From Nymphaea colorata (lineage: Eukaryota; Streptophyta; Magnoliopsida; Nymphaeales; Nymphaeaceae), in NCBI RefSeq assembly GCF_008831285.2, contig NC_045145.1, positions 7,378,802 to 7,442,801 of the forward strand: 64,000 nt of DNA, in the 5' to 3' direction. Shown here piece after piece: positions 32,301 to 52,310 of the stretch (its first letter is position 1; each line of letters opens with the position of its first letter). Position numbers and translations under genes: made by a program. Under the pieces are notes generated by a model. That model saw only the letters and a program-made list of their open reading frames with translations, did not search any database and was not told the origin of the DNA.

Positions 32301-34440
32301 AAGATCTTTGCAAGGAAACAAACAAGTTCTTGTGTTGAGTGGAATTTTTTGCATTTTTACTTTCTTGACATGAATAGTTTTGATTCATGAAGGTGGAGCT
32401 TTAATGAGGATGGCTAACATGCAGGATTGATCATTACCTGGGCAAGGAGCTCGTCGAGAACCTTTCTGTCCTTCGCTTTTCCAATCTGGTTTTTGAACCA
32501 CTATGGTCTAGAAATTATATAAGGAATGTACAGTTGATATTCTCTGAAGATTTTGGGACTGAAGGCCGAGGAGGGTGTGTAGTGTTATTTGTCCTGTTAG
32601 ATATTTTATTATGCATTCCCAATTAGTTGAATGGTGAGCAAAGTGATTCTTTCTGTCCATGCAGGTACTTTGATAACTATGGTATAATTAGGGACATAAT
32701 GCAAAATCATCTCCTTCAGATACTGGCCATATTTGCAATGGAACCACCTGTCAGTTTGGATGCAGAAGACATCAGAAACGAAAAGGTTAGTTGGCATGTG
32801 ATCCAAATTAACCTACAAAGACTTGGTCTAGTTTGTTTGTCAAGGTTCTGCAGTAGCTTTGGGCTAGAGTTTTTGCACGTGCAGATATTGGCAAGTCTAA
32901 CCACCATTTTAGCTCCAGGGGTTATATGTCGTACATAACATTGTGGGAACCATCAGCAAGCAGCATTATCATCCAATTGGAAGTCCCTGCTCAGTGTTTG
33001 GCCTTAAGGTGTAACAATTTTACTGTTTCATTTTCAGGTAAAGGTACTCCGTTCAATTAGACAATTGCAGCTAGATGATGTGGTTATAGGACAGTACAAG
33101 AGTCACAAAAGAGGTGGGAAAGTGTATCCAGCATACACTGATGACCCAACTGTGCCGAAGAACAGCCTTACTGCCACATTTGCTGCTGCAGCTCTTTTTA
33201 TTGATAATGCACGCTGGGATGGGGTACCTTTCCTCATGAAAGCTGGAAAGGCTCTACATAGTCGGAGGTACATTTTTCTTTAACATTGTAATTTCTTTTA
33301 TATTTAATTTTAACCTTTTAAACGATTCATTACAACTCTTAGTAAGGTGTTTTTATTTCTTTATTTTTATTTTGATAAACAGAGCGGAGATCCGAGTCCA
33401 GTTCAGACATGTTCCAGGAAGTCTATATAAACGCAACTTTGGAGCTGATATAGACCGAACAACAAATGAACTTGTTATCCGAGTTCAACCAGATGAGGCA
33501 ATCTACTTGAAGATCAATAACAAGGTTCCTGGTCTTAGCATGAGACTGGATCGGAGCAATCTAAATCTTCACTATGCAGCAAGGTAAGGATCTTATATGC
33601 TATTACGTTTGATCAATGATCAATTTGTCCTTGAGAACTTGTATGGTGGAAATCTTGAATTGGAAGATGACCTGGTCCAAATTCTTGTTCAATTTTAATA
33701 ATTTTCCATAAAACCCTTTGAATTTTGGAATTGTTTGTTCATAGTCCTGCAGACACATTTGGTCCCTGCAACCTCATCCATATCTGTTTATCTGATAATG
33801 ATGTTTCATATTACCTTGTTCAAGCTATGATGCAATCGTATTGACATGAGAAGATCGGTTAGCTGTTATATATGCAGTTGTAATCTGTTGTAACATCAGC
33901 GTCATGTCAATGAACGATATACCATTTTTGTACTTCAAATTTATATTTGTTGGTCCACAAGTTGTAGGTGTTGCCATTAGTAGTTACCTTTAGATTGTAT
34001 TGACATGAGAAGATAGGTTAGCTGTTATATATGCAGTTGTAATCTGCTGTAATATCAGAGTTATGTCATCAAATGATATATATATATATATATTTTTTAC
34101 TTCAAACTTATGTTTTTCAGTCCACAAGTTGTAGGTATTGCCATTAATATTTACCTGTTATGTACTAAAATATCATTTCGTATTACCTAAAAGGTACCAA
34201 GGGGAGATACCAGATGCATATGAGAGACTTCTTCTTGATGCAATCGAAGGAGAACGGCGGCTTTTTATAAGAAGTGATGAGCTGGATGCTGCCTGGTCAA
34301 TCTTCTCGCCATTGCTAAAGGATCTGGAAGAGAAAAGGATCACTCCTGAGCTTTATCCATATGGCAGCAGAGGGCCGGTTGGAGCACACTACTTTGCCTC
34401 AAAGTTCAAAGTTAGATGGGGTGACCTATGTGAAAATTGA
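29365..34440 (+). CDS. G6PDH: Glucose-6-phosphate 1-dehydrogenase, plastid type, ten exons
   Basis: Oxidises glucose-6-phosphate with NADP+, the first step of the oxidative pentose phosphate pathway. Exons, all in phase with GT/AG ends: 29365-29572, 29914-30137, 30244-30338, 31048-31162, 32053-32258, 32425-32574, 32665-32785, 33038-33267, 33383-33583, 34194-34440; the product is 598 aa. The first 75 residues are Ser/Thr-rich with few acids, like a chloroplast transit peptide. GASGDLA at 119-125 is the NADP-binding loop. RIDHYLGK at 283-290, split by intron 5, is the active-site signature. Cys171 and Cys179, eight apart, match the regulatory cysteine pair (Cys149/Cys157 in the potato plastid enzyme), so light-dependent redox inactivation is likely. 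The C terminus has the family run [16 protein letters not shown]1 versus P2 class was not decided. The exon 10 acceptor is AAAAG, slightly unusual. Confidence 0.95.
33838..34157 (+). repeat. Tandem duplication of 159 bp in G6PDH intron 9
   Basis: Copy 1 (33838-33996) and copy 2 (33997 to about 34157) share GTATTGACATGAGAAGAT at their starts, GTTAGCTGTTATATATGCAG inside and CCACAAGTTGTAGGT near their ends. Copy 2 has gained a (TA)n run. It lies just before the exon 10 acceptor. Confidence 0.9.
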
Positions 34441-36506
34441 AATGTAATTGACAGTGTAAATAGTCATTCATTTCATCATGTACTTCCAATATCAAGCTTA
34501 CTTGCAGATCGCTGTTCAGTAATTTTCTGTGAACACCACCATGGTGCTCTTATGAAGGTGAATGAAGTATAGAGCTCCAAGATGACGTTCATTCTTAATG
34601 ATAGAACGTTGAATAATTTATTTTTATTGACAATATGTGTTGAGCAGCCCATCAAAATCAACATGAGCATGTTTGTGTCTAGAGCACTGTGACCTTAACT
34701 AACTAGCTTCCATATCTATCCTGCTTCACACAGGACTCTGCTATGTAGCTCAAGCACAGAAAACAGATGGAGCATGTCATTAATTGGTTCTACCTTTGCA
34801 GTTTGGTCTTACTGCATGTGACTCTTAGTTTAATTCAATTCATCTTGTAAACCCGGATGGTTTATTCTTCATTTCAAATTGGACCGACATATTTCGGGTG
34901 TTTCTGCATTCTTTAATCTGTTGAAAGGCTAATTGACGGTCATTCATAAAATTAGTGTTAGAACAATCCATGAAATGATATGAAAGTCCATTAATGCAGT
35001 TGACTAACCCAGAAGTACCAGGTGCAGTCCTGGACTCTGGATGGCAATAATTTTGCAGCCAAACAGAGGCATCTTCAGTCCTGCTTTCAGTAATTTTGAA
35101 ACAGTATTGACTGATCTATGGCCCTAGTCCCTAGAACTAATGGGTCGTCACTATGTCCATAATGTAGATCTTTACAATCTTTTCTACATTCAAATTAGAC
35201 TCTTTCATTCAGCTTTGTGTGGACAACTTTTTCCTTTGTCTCTTCTTCCTTGCAACCACATACTTGCTCCATGGCTCTTTCCTGTTACCCTTCAGCTATC
35301 ATTCAAGAATGGTAAAGGTAAGGATCAATGTGTTTTCTCTCTCACGAAAACTCTCACAATTTTGTGTGATTTGTTCTTTGTGGGCAAAAGGAAATTTTAG
35401 CAGCATGAGCTGAATAAGTTGTGAATCAACCAAAGTACTAAAAAGACCATTTTTTAAAAAGAAAATATATAAAATTAATTACAATAAAAATCTTAAAATA
35501 TTAGAAAAATATTTAAAAGATGAGAGGACTCTTGAATTAGATGCTGAATTGAATAAGTTTGTCTCCTATTCAGTTTGAATAGACCGATTCTGACAACAGT
35601 GAATTTTAAACAGCAAATTTGGCAAGGACAACTTTTGAACCCTTGAGAATGTTTCTTTCTTTTGCCTTGCAGCATATTGTGTAGAATTTCTATTAAAGGA
35701 AGGACGAGAAGGTGTTGCATGTTCTGCCTAGAACTAAATATGTATTGACTATTTTCATATTACCATGAATAAACATAATAAAAATACCATATTTTTTACC
35801 TCAATTCTCTTGAACATACTGCATCACATGTCGCATACTTTTACCTAGTTGTCCTTAGAACCTATTATATGGCATTTTTTGCCAAACAATTTCCTCCTTG
35901 TCAACTGTTATTGCCTTAGTGGAGAAAAGGAAGCACATAGTAGTGGAGGAAGCAATGTTGGAGAAATAAACAAGACAATAGAATAATGAGACTACCTCTT
36001 TGGTGCCATTGTGCCTTAGTCCAGAAATTGTGTGATTTTTCTCAAAAATTGTGATTCACAATGTCACGTCGTTATTGCAGTATAACAGGTCAACCGTGGT
36101 TCGTAAACACTCATTGGGTCAATTGCTGAAGCAAGGGATTGAAAAGATCAATTGACCAAGCACAAAGTTCTCAACATTTTATTTTATTTTATTTTGTTTG
36201 TTCACCCAAAATCTCTGAATGTTCCAGTACACGGAGAGCAATCAAAGCAAATTGGACCATGATATCGTGAGAGTTCTCAATAGTAACTAGTGGAATATAA
36301 TGTCCAAGAGTTGATCTCAATAGTAACAGCCTCAAGGGACATAGTACAACAGGGGGACAAGGTGGCTCACATTCAAGGGGTTTGTGATTTGAATCTTATG
36401 GTTGTTGTCATATCTCTCTGCGTTACAAACAGTGGCAAACACAAACCTGAGTTGAAGGATGTATCATAGGTCCACCTAGGCCCCGAAGCATGCCATAATC
36501 TTAGAG
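34441..36506. other. G6PDH 3' region and intergenic DNA
   Basis: The first 200-300 bases are probably the G6PDH 3' untranslated region. No further gene is seen. Confidence 0.5.
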
Positions 36507-36570
36507 GCATAAATGTATAGCCTTGAGGTTTTATGCTAGCATAAATGTATAGCCTTGAGGTTTTATGCTA
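36507..36570. repeat. Perfect 32-bp tandem duplication
   Basis: Units 36507-36538 and 36539-36570 are identical (each starts GCATAAATGTATAGCC and ends GTTTTATGCTA). Confidence 0.95.
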
Positions 36571-37069
36571 TAAACAGTTTTCCCTAAATAAACATTACAA
36601 AAAAACCATGAAAAAGCAGAGTATATATGTACACTACTGCCCATGACCCAACATCGGGAAAGTGGGTCAAAGAAAGGTCCTCAAAACTAGTAAAGCTCCT
36701 TCTCGTGACCATGCAGTCCCAAATGGCCTGTGCTTAAGTGACATCTACTAGGCATGAGCAAACCAGTCCTCTTCATATTTTGTTCAGCCTGATTACCACG
36801 AAATCTTTGCCCTAGTATCTAAACTCACCACACATTGCTTGCTCTTGCTTCCATCTGTGGCTGGGCCTTATCTCAAATGGACATAAGTAATGCACCCCAT
36901 TCATGGAGAGCTTGATGAAGAGGTTTACATTACTCTTCCACTTGACTTCCTAGTTAAAGGGGAGCATCTAGGTAATCAAGTTCACTGGCTTTGTGAATAT
37001 CTATACTGGCTGAAACAGTCATCCTGAAAGCAAAAACTCAAAGTGTATTCTGATTTAAACGGTCCATTG

Positions 37070-37545
37070 ATGGTTACATTGTCTATCTTGGAAGCAGTCT
37101 AATTTCTTGGCAATCAAAGAACCAACTGCGGTTGCACACACTTCTGCTTTAGGAGACCTATTTGTTGACTAAACCATGGTTTCACTCTCTTACACTGAAG
37201 CAGAAAGCAGAATATAAAGCAATGGCTTCCACGACTAATGAAAACTAATGGTTTCAAGCATTACGGGTGGACTTGGGCCATCACCATCTTGAACTGATGC
37301 ATACGTATTGTGACAACCAACCTGCTTTATATATATGTGTAAATCCCATGTTTGACGAGCCTACAAGACATATTGAACTTGGTTGCCAATTTGTGAGAGA
37401 AAAAATTCAAAAGAGAACCATTCATCCTCAACATGTATCCACACATTTGCAGTTGGCAGATATCTCCACAAAACCGCTAGGCGGAGATGTTTTCCAAAAC
37501 TTTGTCAACAAATTGGGTGTTCCAGACTTATACTCTCTAACTTGA
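37070..37545 (+). pseudogene. Copia RNase H relic
   Basis: On the plus strand, fragments GSSLISWQSKNQ, KAEYKAMAST and then an open stretch YCDNQPALYICVNP, TRHIELGCQFVREKIQ and LADISTKPLG end at a stop at 37543. This is the C-terminal RNase H of a Ty1/copia polyprotein. It is followed by GGGAGAGTATC-like 3' sequence and a possible LTR remnant to about 37720. Upstream frames are broken, and no paired LTR was found, so this is an old truncated copy distinct from the element at 10935. Confidence 0.8.
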
Positions 37546-39768
37546 GGGAGAGTATCATCTCTTTGGAGATAAGATTGCCAAGAAGAAAAGATAGAGCTGC
37601 CAAGAGATAACATATATCAATAAATAAATCTTGTAAATTATGTTTATTTTTTTATTGCAACAACATATCCATGGTGTAATGTTAGATCCCACAATTCGTG
37701 GATCTTGATTCTCTCCCTTGTATATTTAACAACGAAGACTTCGTGGCCACATGCTGTGAATGCGATCTTCAGTTCTTCGATGACGCCTTTCGCTTGCACC
37801 AGATATTAGTTCTGCCAAAGACGCTTATTTCTAATGGTCTCTTCTCCTTAATTTTGGAAATCTTGAAGGTTGTCATCGAGCATCACGACGAATAGGGAAG
37901 ACGGGAGGCAACTATGGAATAAGTGATTAGTTTCGTTCCCTTTTTCTCCTTGTTTATTCTCCTTCGTCTTTCATTGAAAATCCTCAGCCGAAAGGCAAGG
38001 TTTCCTCTATTCTTCTCAATAATGCAAAATTTCAATGGATGTTTTGGCTGGTGGTTCTTTTTCTATGGCTCAAGATGTTGAAGGACAGCATTTAGGTGGA
38101 CATGAATATCAAGTGTATTATGTATATGTTTCCAGATGAACAGAATGTGTCCTCTCTGTCACATAACTTGGCTTAAGATGATGTTCAACACATAACTTGG
38201 CTTCGTTCGATCATGTGAAGCTTTGTGGAAGTGTCGTCTATTTACAATGTAGAGAGCTGTTTGGCAGGGTAGGAATGATGTCATATTTAGAAGAGCAATC
38301 CGGCATCAGCCGAGCCCAACCGTCTATCAGATTACCACAAGCCTTCCCTGCCTCGGGCCTCGGCTGCAACCGCATTTTGAATGCTCGCTGCTTACTCAAA
38401 TCTATCATTTTGACTAGGGTTAAAATATTAGTTTTTAAAATTTTTATATAAAATGAGTAAAATTTTTTAAAATTTATATGTACATTTTTTAAAAAAAAAA
38501 AAAAAATTTGAAGTGGAGCAGGGCCCAACCCTGCGCAGCCACATTGAGCACGACCTAGTTGCATGCCTCGTCCACGTAGCGCCGCCGAGCCGGCCTTCAT
38601 CAACTCAGGGAGAAAAGCAAGCACCCAAAGTGGACGATTTGAGGGATAACCTGCCCACTTCCCTAGCGCGCGGGCCCCATTCTTACCAGTCGTTGCAGTC
38701 ACTCAACCTGGTTTGTTTGTCGAGCACAACACCAATCCACGACCTGAGCGAGCCATTGTACCTTTATCATTGTGCGTCTCGTATTACGATTACGATTATA
38801 TTGTTTGAGGTTGATAGGAATTTTTTGTCGTTGGGGTCAAACTATAGTTTCAAAATTTTAACACGGGTCGAAATAAAATTTTTTTAAATTCTTTTATATA
38901 TTAAACTAAAATTTTTTAGATTTACATATAAATCTTTCTTTAAAAGTTTTTAAAACTTGTTGTTGTGTAGGCTGAAGTGGTGAGAATAGCAGCGATGCTA
39001 TATCATAACATTGACAAAGGCCAAAAACTTAGCAAAAAAGTGCCCAAGTGTCGTATCTACATTTGAAAAATTCTGAGGCTGTAATCATATCGTTTGCGGG
39101 TTTTCCTTTTAAAATTTTTTCCCAACGTAACTTCTCATTGCTTTTGAGAAATTTGTGCGTTGGATCCCCTGCAAATTAACCACCAACCTGTTAGTTGCTT
39201 TAAAAGAAAAGTGCACCTCCATCCATTTCGTCCTACATTTTACTTATGCCCCAGCAGGGAATAATTTCTTGTTGGGGCCATTTAACCCATGGATATTAGG
39301 AATTATAATGGAGCGGATTTGAATCAGAAATACCTTTAATTCTATCTGTTTTTTTTTTTTAATATTCATATATATGGACTTGATTCAGATTCAAATACCA
39401 ACAAAGTCATATATGAATCTAAATCCAAAACCCTATTTCACAATCTGAATCTGAATCTAAATCCTAATTCTGAACCGAATTTGGGTGATTTTTCAGGTAA
39501 GAGCTTTGATGTAGAATATTTATCTAATATTAAATCCGATCTGAATCCAATCAGATATTATTTTTTTTTCATATCCGATTTTTCATAATGGTTCAGTTGG
39601 ATTTTTTTAGATATCCGATTTTTCCAGAACGGTTCGAGCGTGTAGATTTTAGATATCTGAATAAGAGGAACATTTTGGGCAGTGGCTATCGAGTGTTCAG
39701 CCAATTGAAGCCAAGTTAAATTTTCCCAAAAAACCGATGTAGCTCTCTTGCATCAGGTATTGCAAGAA
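37546..39768. other. Intergenic TE debris, no gene seen
   Basis: Includes CAGGG-MITE-like AT-rich pieces near 38400-38520 and 38830-38950 and a GGATTC/ATCCGA-rich piece near 39330-39660. No intact frame of a known family. Confidence 0.5.
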
Positions 39769-39935
<167 letters not shown>

Positions 39936-39986
39936 GTGGATCAGGAAATGAAGCTTATATGGGAATGAATCTGCCTCATTCTCAAC

Positions 39987-40338
39987 CATTGTTTTAGAAA
40001 ATGCATTTTATTCAAAAAAAATGTAAAAAAACATTAAAAACAAGTCAGCTGAAAAATTAAAAAAAAAACTCGTTTTTTTTTAACAAAAAGCCAAAACTAA
40101 AGAAACAGGAAAAAAATTATGTTTTATTCGATTTTTAATCGTGTATTTATTTTTCTTCCATTTTTCCACGTTTTCTATAATTTTTTAGTTACCAGATTTT
40201 TTCTGTACAATTTTCACAATTTATCTTTAGAACTTTTAACCTTTTTAATGCCGAGATATTCCTGATAGAAATAATTTTGCCGTATTATACCTAAAAAAAG
40301 AAAAACATCTCTACAAGAAAACTACATTTGTGACAATG
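39987..40338. mobile_element. MITE, CATTGTCA family, copy 2
   Basis: 352 bp, ends CATTGTTTTAGAAAATGC and CATTTGTGACAATG, flanked by TTCTCAAC (39979-39986) and TTCTCAAT (40339-40346), a 7/8 match. Interior words (AAGTCAGC, TTGCCGTATTATACC) are shared with copies at 21033 and 46866. Confidence 0.72.
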
Positions 40339-40346
40339 TTCTCAAT

Positions 40347-41099
40347 TTTCTTCAGTTCTTGTTCGAGTACCTTTGCTTGAAAGGCTTTTCCACTTGCATG
40401 TTGAGCTATTCTTTTTGTGTGGAAAGCGAAACCTCTAGCAGTTATTTGTTATTCTCTATATTTGTTTTGCAGTTTAGATGTTACAAATTCTCCAAACATA
40501 ACCTTATTTTTAAATTCGACTAAATACCGAAGTTACAATGGATTTTTAGATAAAAAATTAAGCTGTAAACTTATTTCAAAATGTAAACACCCAGACCCTT
40601 TATTGGTTCTTTGAGCTACGTAGAGGAGAAGAGCACAGTGTAAAAACGGGTGTAAACTGATTTTTTTTGCAACTAGTGAGATCTCAGCATATTGTATGGC
40701 CTTTCATTACAGAGACACTCCTCAATTCGAATGCTTGTAGTGAGAATTGCATTCTAGCAAAACCTTGTACTTCTGGGACAATACATATTTATGACGCCAG
40801 TGCTTGCAAATGAATAACTAATGGTTTTATTTTATGACTTCTCCATAAAATAATTTGAACGAAGTGGGTTGTTACAATTATCTTATTACTGGCCCAAGGT
40901 AATTTTTTGGTCCTTGAGAGATGGATCCTTTTGTGAGAAGTCATTCTCTGAGGTAATTCTTCTGATCAATATGCACACATCCACCAAAAACTTTCAAAAG
41001 CAACATGGGACTTTTCTTTTTTTCTTTTGCTTTCATTATATATTTTCATGACACTTTATGATAGATTGTAAGAACAAATATGGGTGAGTGATTCGACGT
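40347..41099. other. Intergenic, no gene seen
   Basis: No supported feature on either strand. Confidence 0.5.
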
Positions 41100-41107
41100 A
41101 GAGACAG

Positions 41108-41301
41108 TCAGGAGTGGAGCCAGAAATCTCTCTTGATGGGAGCTAAATTAAAGTTTTTAAATTTTGACTAGTACCGAAATATCTTTTTTTTTTATTTTTT
41201 ATATAGAACAAGTGAAAATTTTCAAAATTTACATGTAATTTTTTTTTTTAAATTGAGATGGGGTCAAGGCCTATGGAGGCCCTACCTTGGCTCCGCCTCT
41301 A
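41108..41301. mobile_element. hAT-type MITE, CAGGG family, copy 3
   Basis: 194 bp, ends CAGGAGTGGAGCC and GGCTCCGCCTCT, flanked by the perfect 8-bp duplication AGAGACAG (41100-41107 and 41302-41309). The interior has the AAAATTTACATGTAATTTTT word of copy 1. Confidence 0.8.
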
Positions 41302-41309
41302 GAGACAGC

Positions 41310-43319
41310 AACCTGAAAGTAAAAGAATAATCTCAAGGAACTTATATGCACTATTCTCTTTAAAATCATGTTGATCACATAGTAGCCATATGTTACATTT
41401 TATATAATCGTCTTTATGATTTTATTATTCTCCTCTTGTGGCTGTTTTCTTTTCTCAAGTAAAATGCATAATCCAGTCACGGGCCAAAATGAGGTACTTT
41501 GAGACAGTGGACTACAAATGTAACAGGAACAGTAAGTCTTTGTACCGAACGGGTTTCATTTCCCAACACCCTACAAGCTAAAATGGTGAATAGTTTTCTT
41601 CTTTATCCCTACTTAATGTGAATCAAACGAATGAAATTCCTTAGCCGTAGACCGAGCGACCCCATTATCGCGGTAGTTGTTATTTGCTAGCTCTAAAAAA
41701 TACATGGATAGAGGCAAATGCTTATTAGTTCACTATTAGCAACAGGTTTTACTCTTTAATCATAGTTGTCCGCTTGCCTGTCATTACATCCCATTCATAA
41801 AAGATTTTGTGCCAGTCCAGAATATGAAGGGGTTGTTCGGCAGGTGGAACGTTATGCGAGTATTACATGGATCGTCCTCAAAAATTGGGGCAGGTTCATA
41901 AAACATTGGTTCTTCACGGAACAATAGAATCAGTATTTCATGAACATACCCAAAGATTGAGGTAAGTTCATGTTCCATTTATCAAATGACCCTAAAAAAA
42001 GTCACTTCATGTCTGTACAACTATTAGTCAATTTCTTCAACTATTAGAGTCGTCTCTTCTAACCTTACTTTAAATTGACTGCTTTCATTCAATCTAAACA
42101 ATCTCGATTGATAGCTAGTATTCGTGAGATTTTTTGGGTAAGTGGGAAGCTATTTCCACCAGCCGAGTGAAAGCCAAAGCCTCCAGGGTCTAGAGTTACT
42201 TTGTGGTGCTTTAGGGTGATACTCTTGTTATGCTTCAACTTGCATGTATGTGACCCCTTGTTTGCAACGTAGAGTGGGTTGATGCCAAGCATAGGAGTTA
42301 AAAACAGACACTGCCCACCTACCAGCCCCTACCCCGGTTGTTGCACCAACCTCCTTGGGGATAGCTAATACTTGTGTGATTGTTTAGTGCACAATCAAGA
42401 TAAAAATATTTAGTGAATAAAAAATAAATTACCATTAATTATACATCATTTCTTGAGAAATCTGTTTCATTTTCTAGAACCAATTACAATTTTTTAGCAA
42501 AACCCTTGTAGCAACACTTTAATTTATTTCTCATACTTTAAGCTGACAATGATTTGACTTGTTCTCATTTTTTTTTGCACACGTAGTAACATAATTCAGA
42601 TTTATTATTTTATTTGTTATACGTACCTTGGAATGATGTAGTCTCTTCCTTAATCTAATTAGCTCTTATCGATCTTAAATTTTGGTCTCCTCTTGCAAAT
42701 AACATATTTTGGATACTTCGTTCTTCTTCGAGGTTTACTTGGATTGAAAATACTTGATTCAAACTTTTTTGGCTAAACTTCGAAATTCATAATTCAAGCA
42801 CTTCCAAAGAATTCACTAGTTCACAAAATGATAGCACAACTAAATCTTTTATTATTCTAAGCACCAACTCTTTTACAAAATATTATTATCTTAGTTTTGT
42901 CTCTGTAGCTTCTAATTTGGTTTATAATTTCAGCAATTCAAGAAAAATATTTGTTTTCACTTTCATCAACGGCGCTTCAAACTTTTCCTCCAAGAGATTG
43001 AAGCTTGTTCGTTCAAATTTATCTGGACCTTGAAATCCTTGTTTCAATAAAGTTTCACATTGTTTCCTAGTAAGAAAAATATATTTTCAATAAGGCAATT
43101 GCACTTGCCTTCATTGGATATATTAGTTCCTTAACTATGATGTTGAAAATACAATATGTAGGCAACTTGAATACATTCCTTCGTTATTTACCTCATTACT
43201 TCAATATTGGTACATGTATTTGGCTTAATTAATTAAATTTGACTAAGATTCAAATTCTGAATGTGGATGCATATATTTTAAAATTAGTTAATTAATAAAA
43301 TTAGGTTTTAGATCAAATT
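41310..43319. other. Intergenic, no gene seen
   Basis: AT-rich. The word GATAGCTA-TA-T-GTG-GATT recurs loosely near 42110 and 42361. The 67-codon minus-strand frame at 42089-42292 matches nothing I know. Confidence 0.5.
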
Positions 43320-43610
43320 TGGACAAGTTAAAAGTCAGATTTGGATCGGTGCCTAAAATGTCATATTCCAATCGGATTCGGATCTGACTAGGATATGACT
43401 TAGAAGTCAGATTCGGATCAAATCCGAATGTAACTTAAAAGTGAGATTCAGGTCGGATTCAAATCAGAATCAGATGTAGACTTAAAAGTCGGATTAGCAT
43501 ATGGCATAGCCTTTTTTCATCTGCATTTAAATCTGATTCTGAATCCAAATATATGAATATCTAAAAAATTGGATATGGTCAAAGGTATATCAGGTTCGAA
43601 TCCAATCGGT
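43320..43610. repeat. Degenerate repeat of GGATTCGGATC-type words
   Basis: About five loose units of 45-55 bp, each with an AAAAGTCAGATT-like word and a GGATTCGGATC or AATCAGATTC word. It resembles the piece at 39330-39660. The class is not known. Confidence 0.45.
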
Positions 43611-43673
43611 TGACATCCCTATTTATAAGACTTCAGCCGAGTTCGAGTTGGACTAACTCGACCTAAACTCTGG

Positions 43674-44650
43674 TCATGGACACCCATAAGTGTGGATCAA
43701 TGAGGAACAATATAAAGATTGCTTAGAGTACAACTTAAAACATTGTAGTCTTTCCTTTTCTTGGAAAAAAAAAAAGAAGGCATGGCTAGGTTGTTCCTGT
43801 TTTCCCTTTGGAAGCATTCCTAAAAGCAAGAACTCTACCGCCATAAGATATTTAGCTTTACCATGAGCCCTTAAAAGGTCACCACAAAATCTTGCTCCTT
43901 CCCGGCTTAGGCAGATTAGCAGAGCGAGCATTAGCATAGCAAAATTGTCATCTTATCAACATTAAGATGCTATATTTGCTCACAATAATGATAGCAAAGA
44001 GAGACTTGATGACTGCAAATATATCACCTGAGGATTTTTGAGTTGGCCGGTTATAAATAGCTCTAGAGCTATGGAACAAAGGATTATCCCATACCCCCAA
44101 TGGTGATTCTCAAATATGGTAGAGCAGAATGTCATACATTACGTTGAGATAGAACCTTAAAATGAGGTGAGGCGTTGAGAGGACTGCATTTACTGTTGAT
44201 ACTTCAGAATGGATACCAATGCGGCTAAGATTGCAGCATAACCCCATAAACAAGAAGAAATTCAATCTTGAGGCTTGGCCACAGGTGGAGCATCATGGAA
44301 GTAGAACTTTTTACAATTTCCTGCAGCTTTAATCATGTCGTGACCTGAATTTGTTTTTACAGGTAACATTTATGTTATATACAAAACGGGAATCCCTGCA
44401 ACGCCGCTAATCAATTCCTGCACTTGCTCTAACTTTTGTTTTTTGTTTTGAAATTACTCTCGAGTCTAAGTAAATTCAAGCAGGTACGGAAGTCCTTCAC
44501 TATGCTCTGAGTTAAGTTCGTGAATCTTTGACATGGTGAGAAAAGGCAAGACATGGCCACCTTCTATAAAACTTTGAATTGGGAGAACGTCCTCCTTAAT
44601 TTCTGGGATATGAAACACCCGTCATATAGTTGAATTTCATTCTTGGCCCC
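43674..44650 (-). other. Possible LINE 3' end relic (zinc-ribbon region)
   Basis: The minus strand contains DLLRAHGKAKY followed by SHAFFF and, upstream, GNCKKFYFHDAPP. This loosely follows the order of the zf-RVT region at the C terminus of plant LINE proteins, but Cys spacing is lost and frames are broken. Weak. Confidence 0.2.
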
Positions 44651-44798
44651 TCTGCAAATTGGACAGTACGGTTCATGCTAATATGAAAAAGGAGTGAGAT
44701 GAGAATTGAGTTACATGGCACAAGCCTCTGCTTTCTTGCTGACGTCTGTCATGTTTTCCAAAGAAATATTGTATTAATGAAGATAATATGGAAAGAGT

Positions 44799-44816
44799 AT
44801 GTGTGGGTGTGTGTGT

Positions 44817-44853
<37 letters not shown>
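44799..44853. repeat. (TG)n-(AG)n microsatellite
   Basis: Short GTGTGTG run followed by a perfect AG run in the 3' flank of the SnRK1 beta gene. Confidence 0.95.
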
Positions 44854-44857
<4 letters not shown>

Positions 44858-45016
44858 CCTGTCCCACATAATAAAATATATTTCACCTGTAACACCAATG
44901 GAAAGTAGACAACTTACACAAGCATATGGATCTCCTCTCACCAATGGGAACTCGCAGTATAAATTTTTTCTAATGACTCACCAAATGTAAACTCGCAGTA
45001 CAGATCTAATCAGCTT

Positions 45017-52310
<7,294 letters not shown>

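Noticed and set aside
37698-37895. 65-codon plus-strand frame after the copia relic
   Set aside because: Within probable LTR remnant sequence and without recognisable motifs.
42089-42292. 67-codon minus-strand frame with a Gly-rich centre
   Set aside because: No family recognised, no splice or promoter context, flanked by intergenic repeats.
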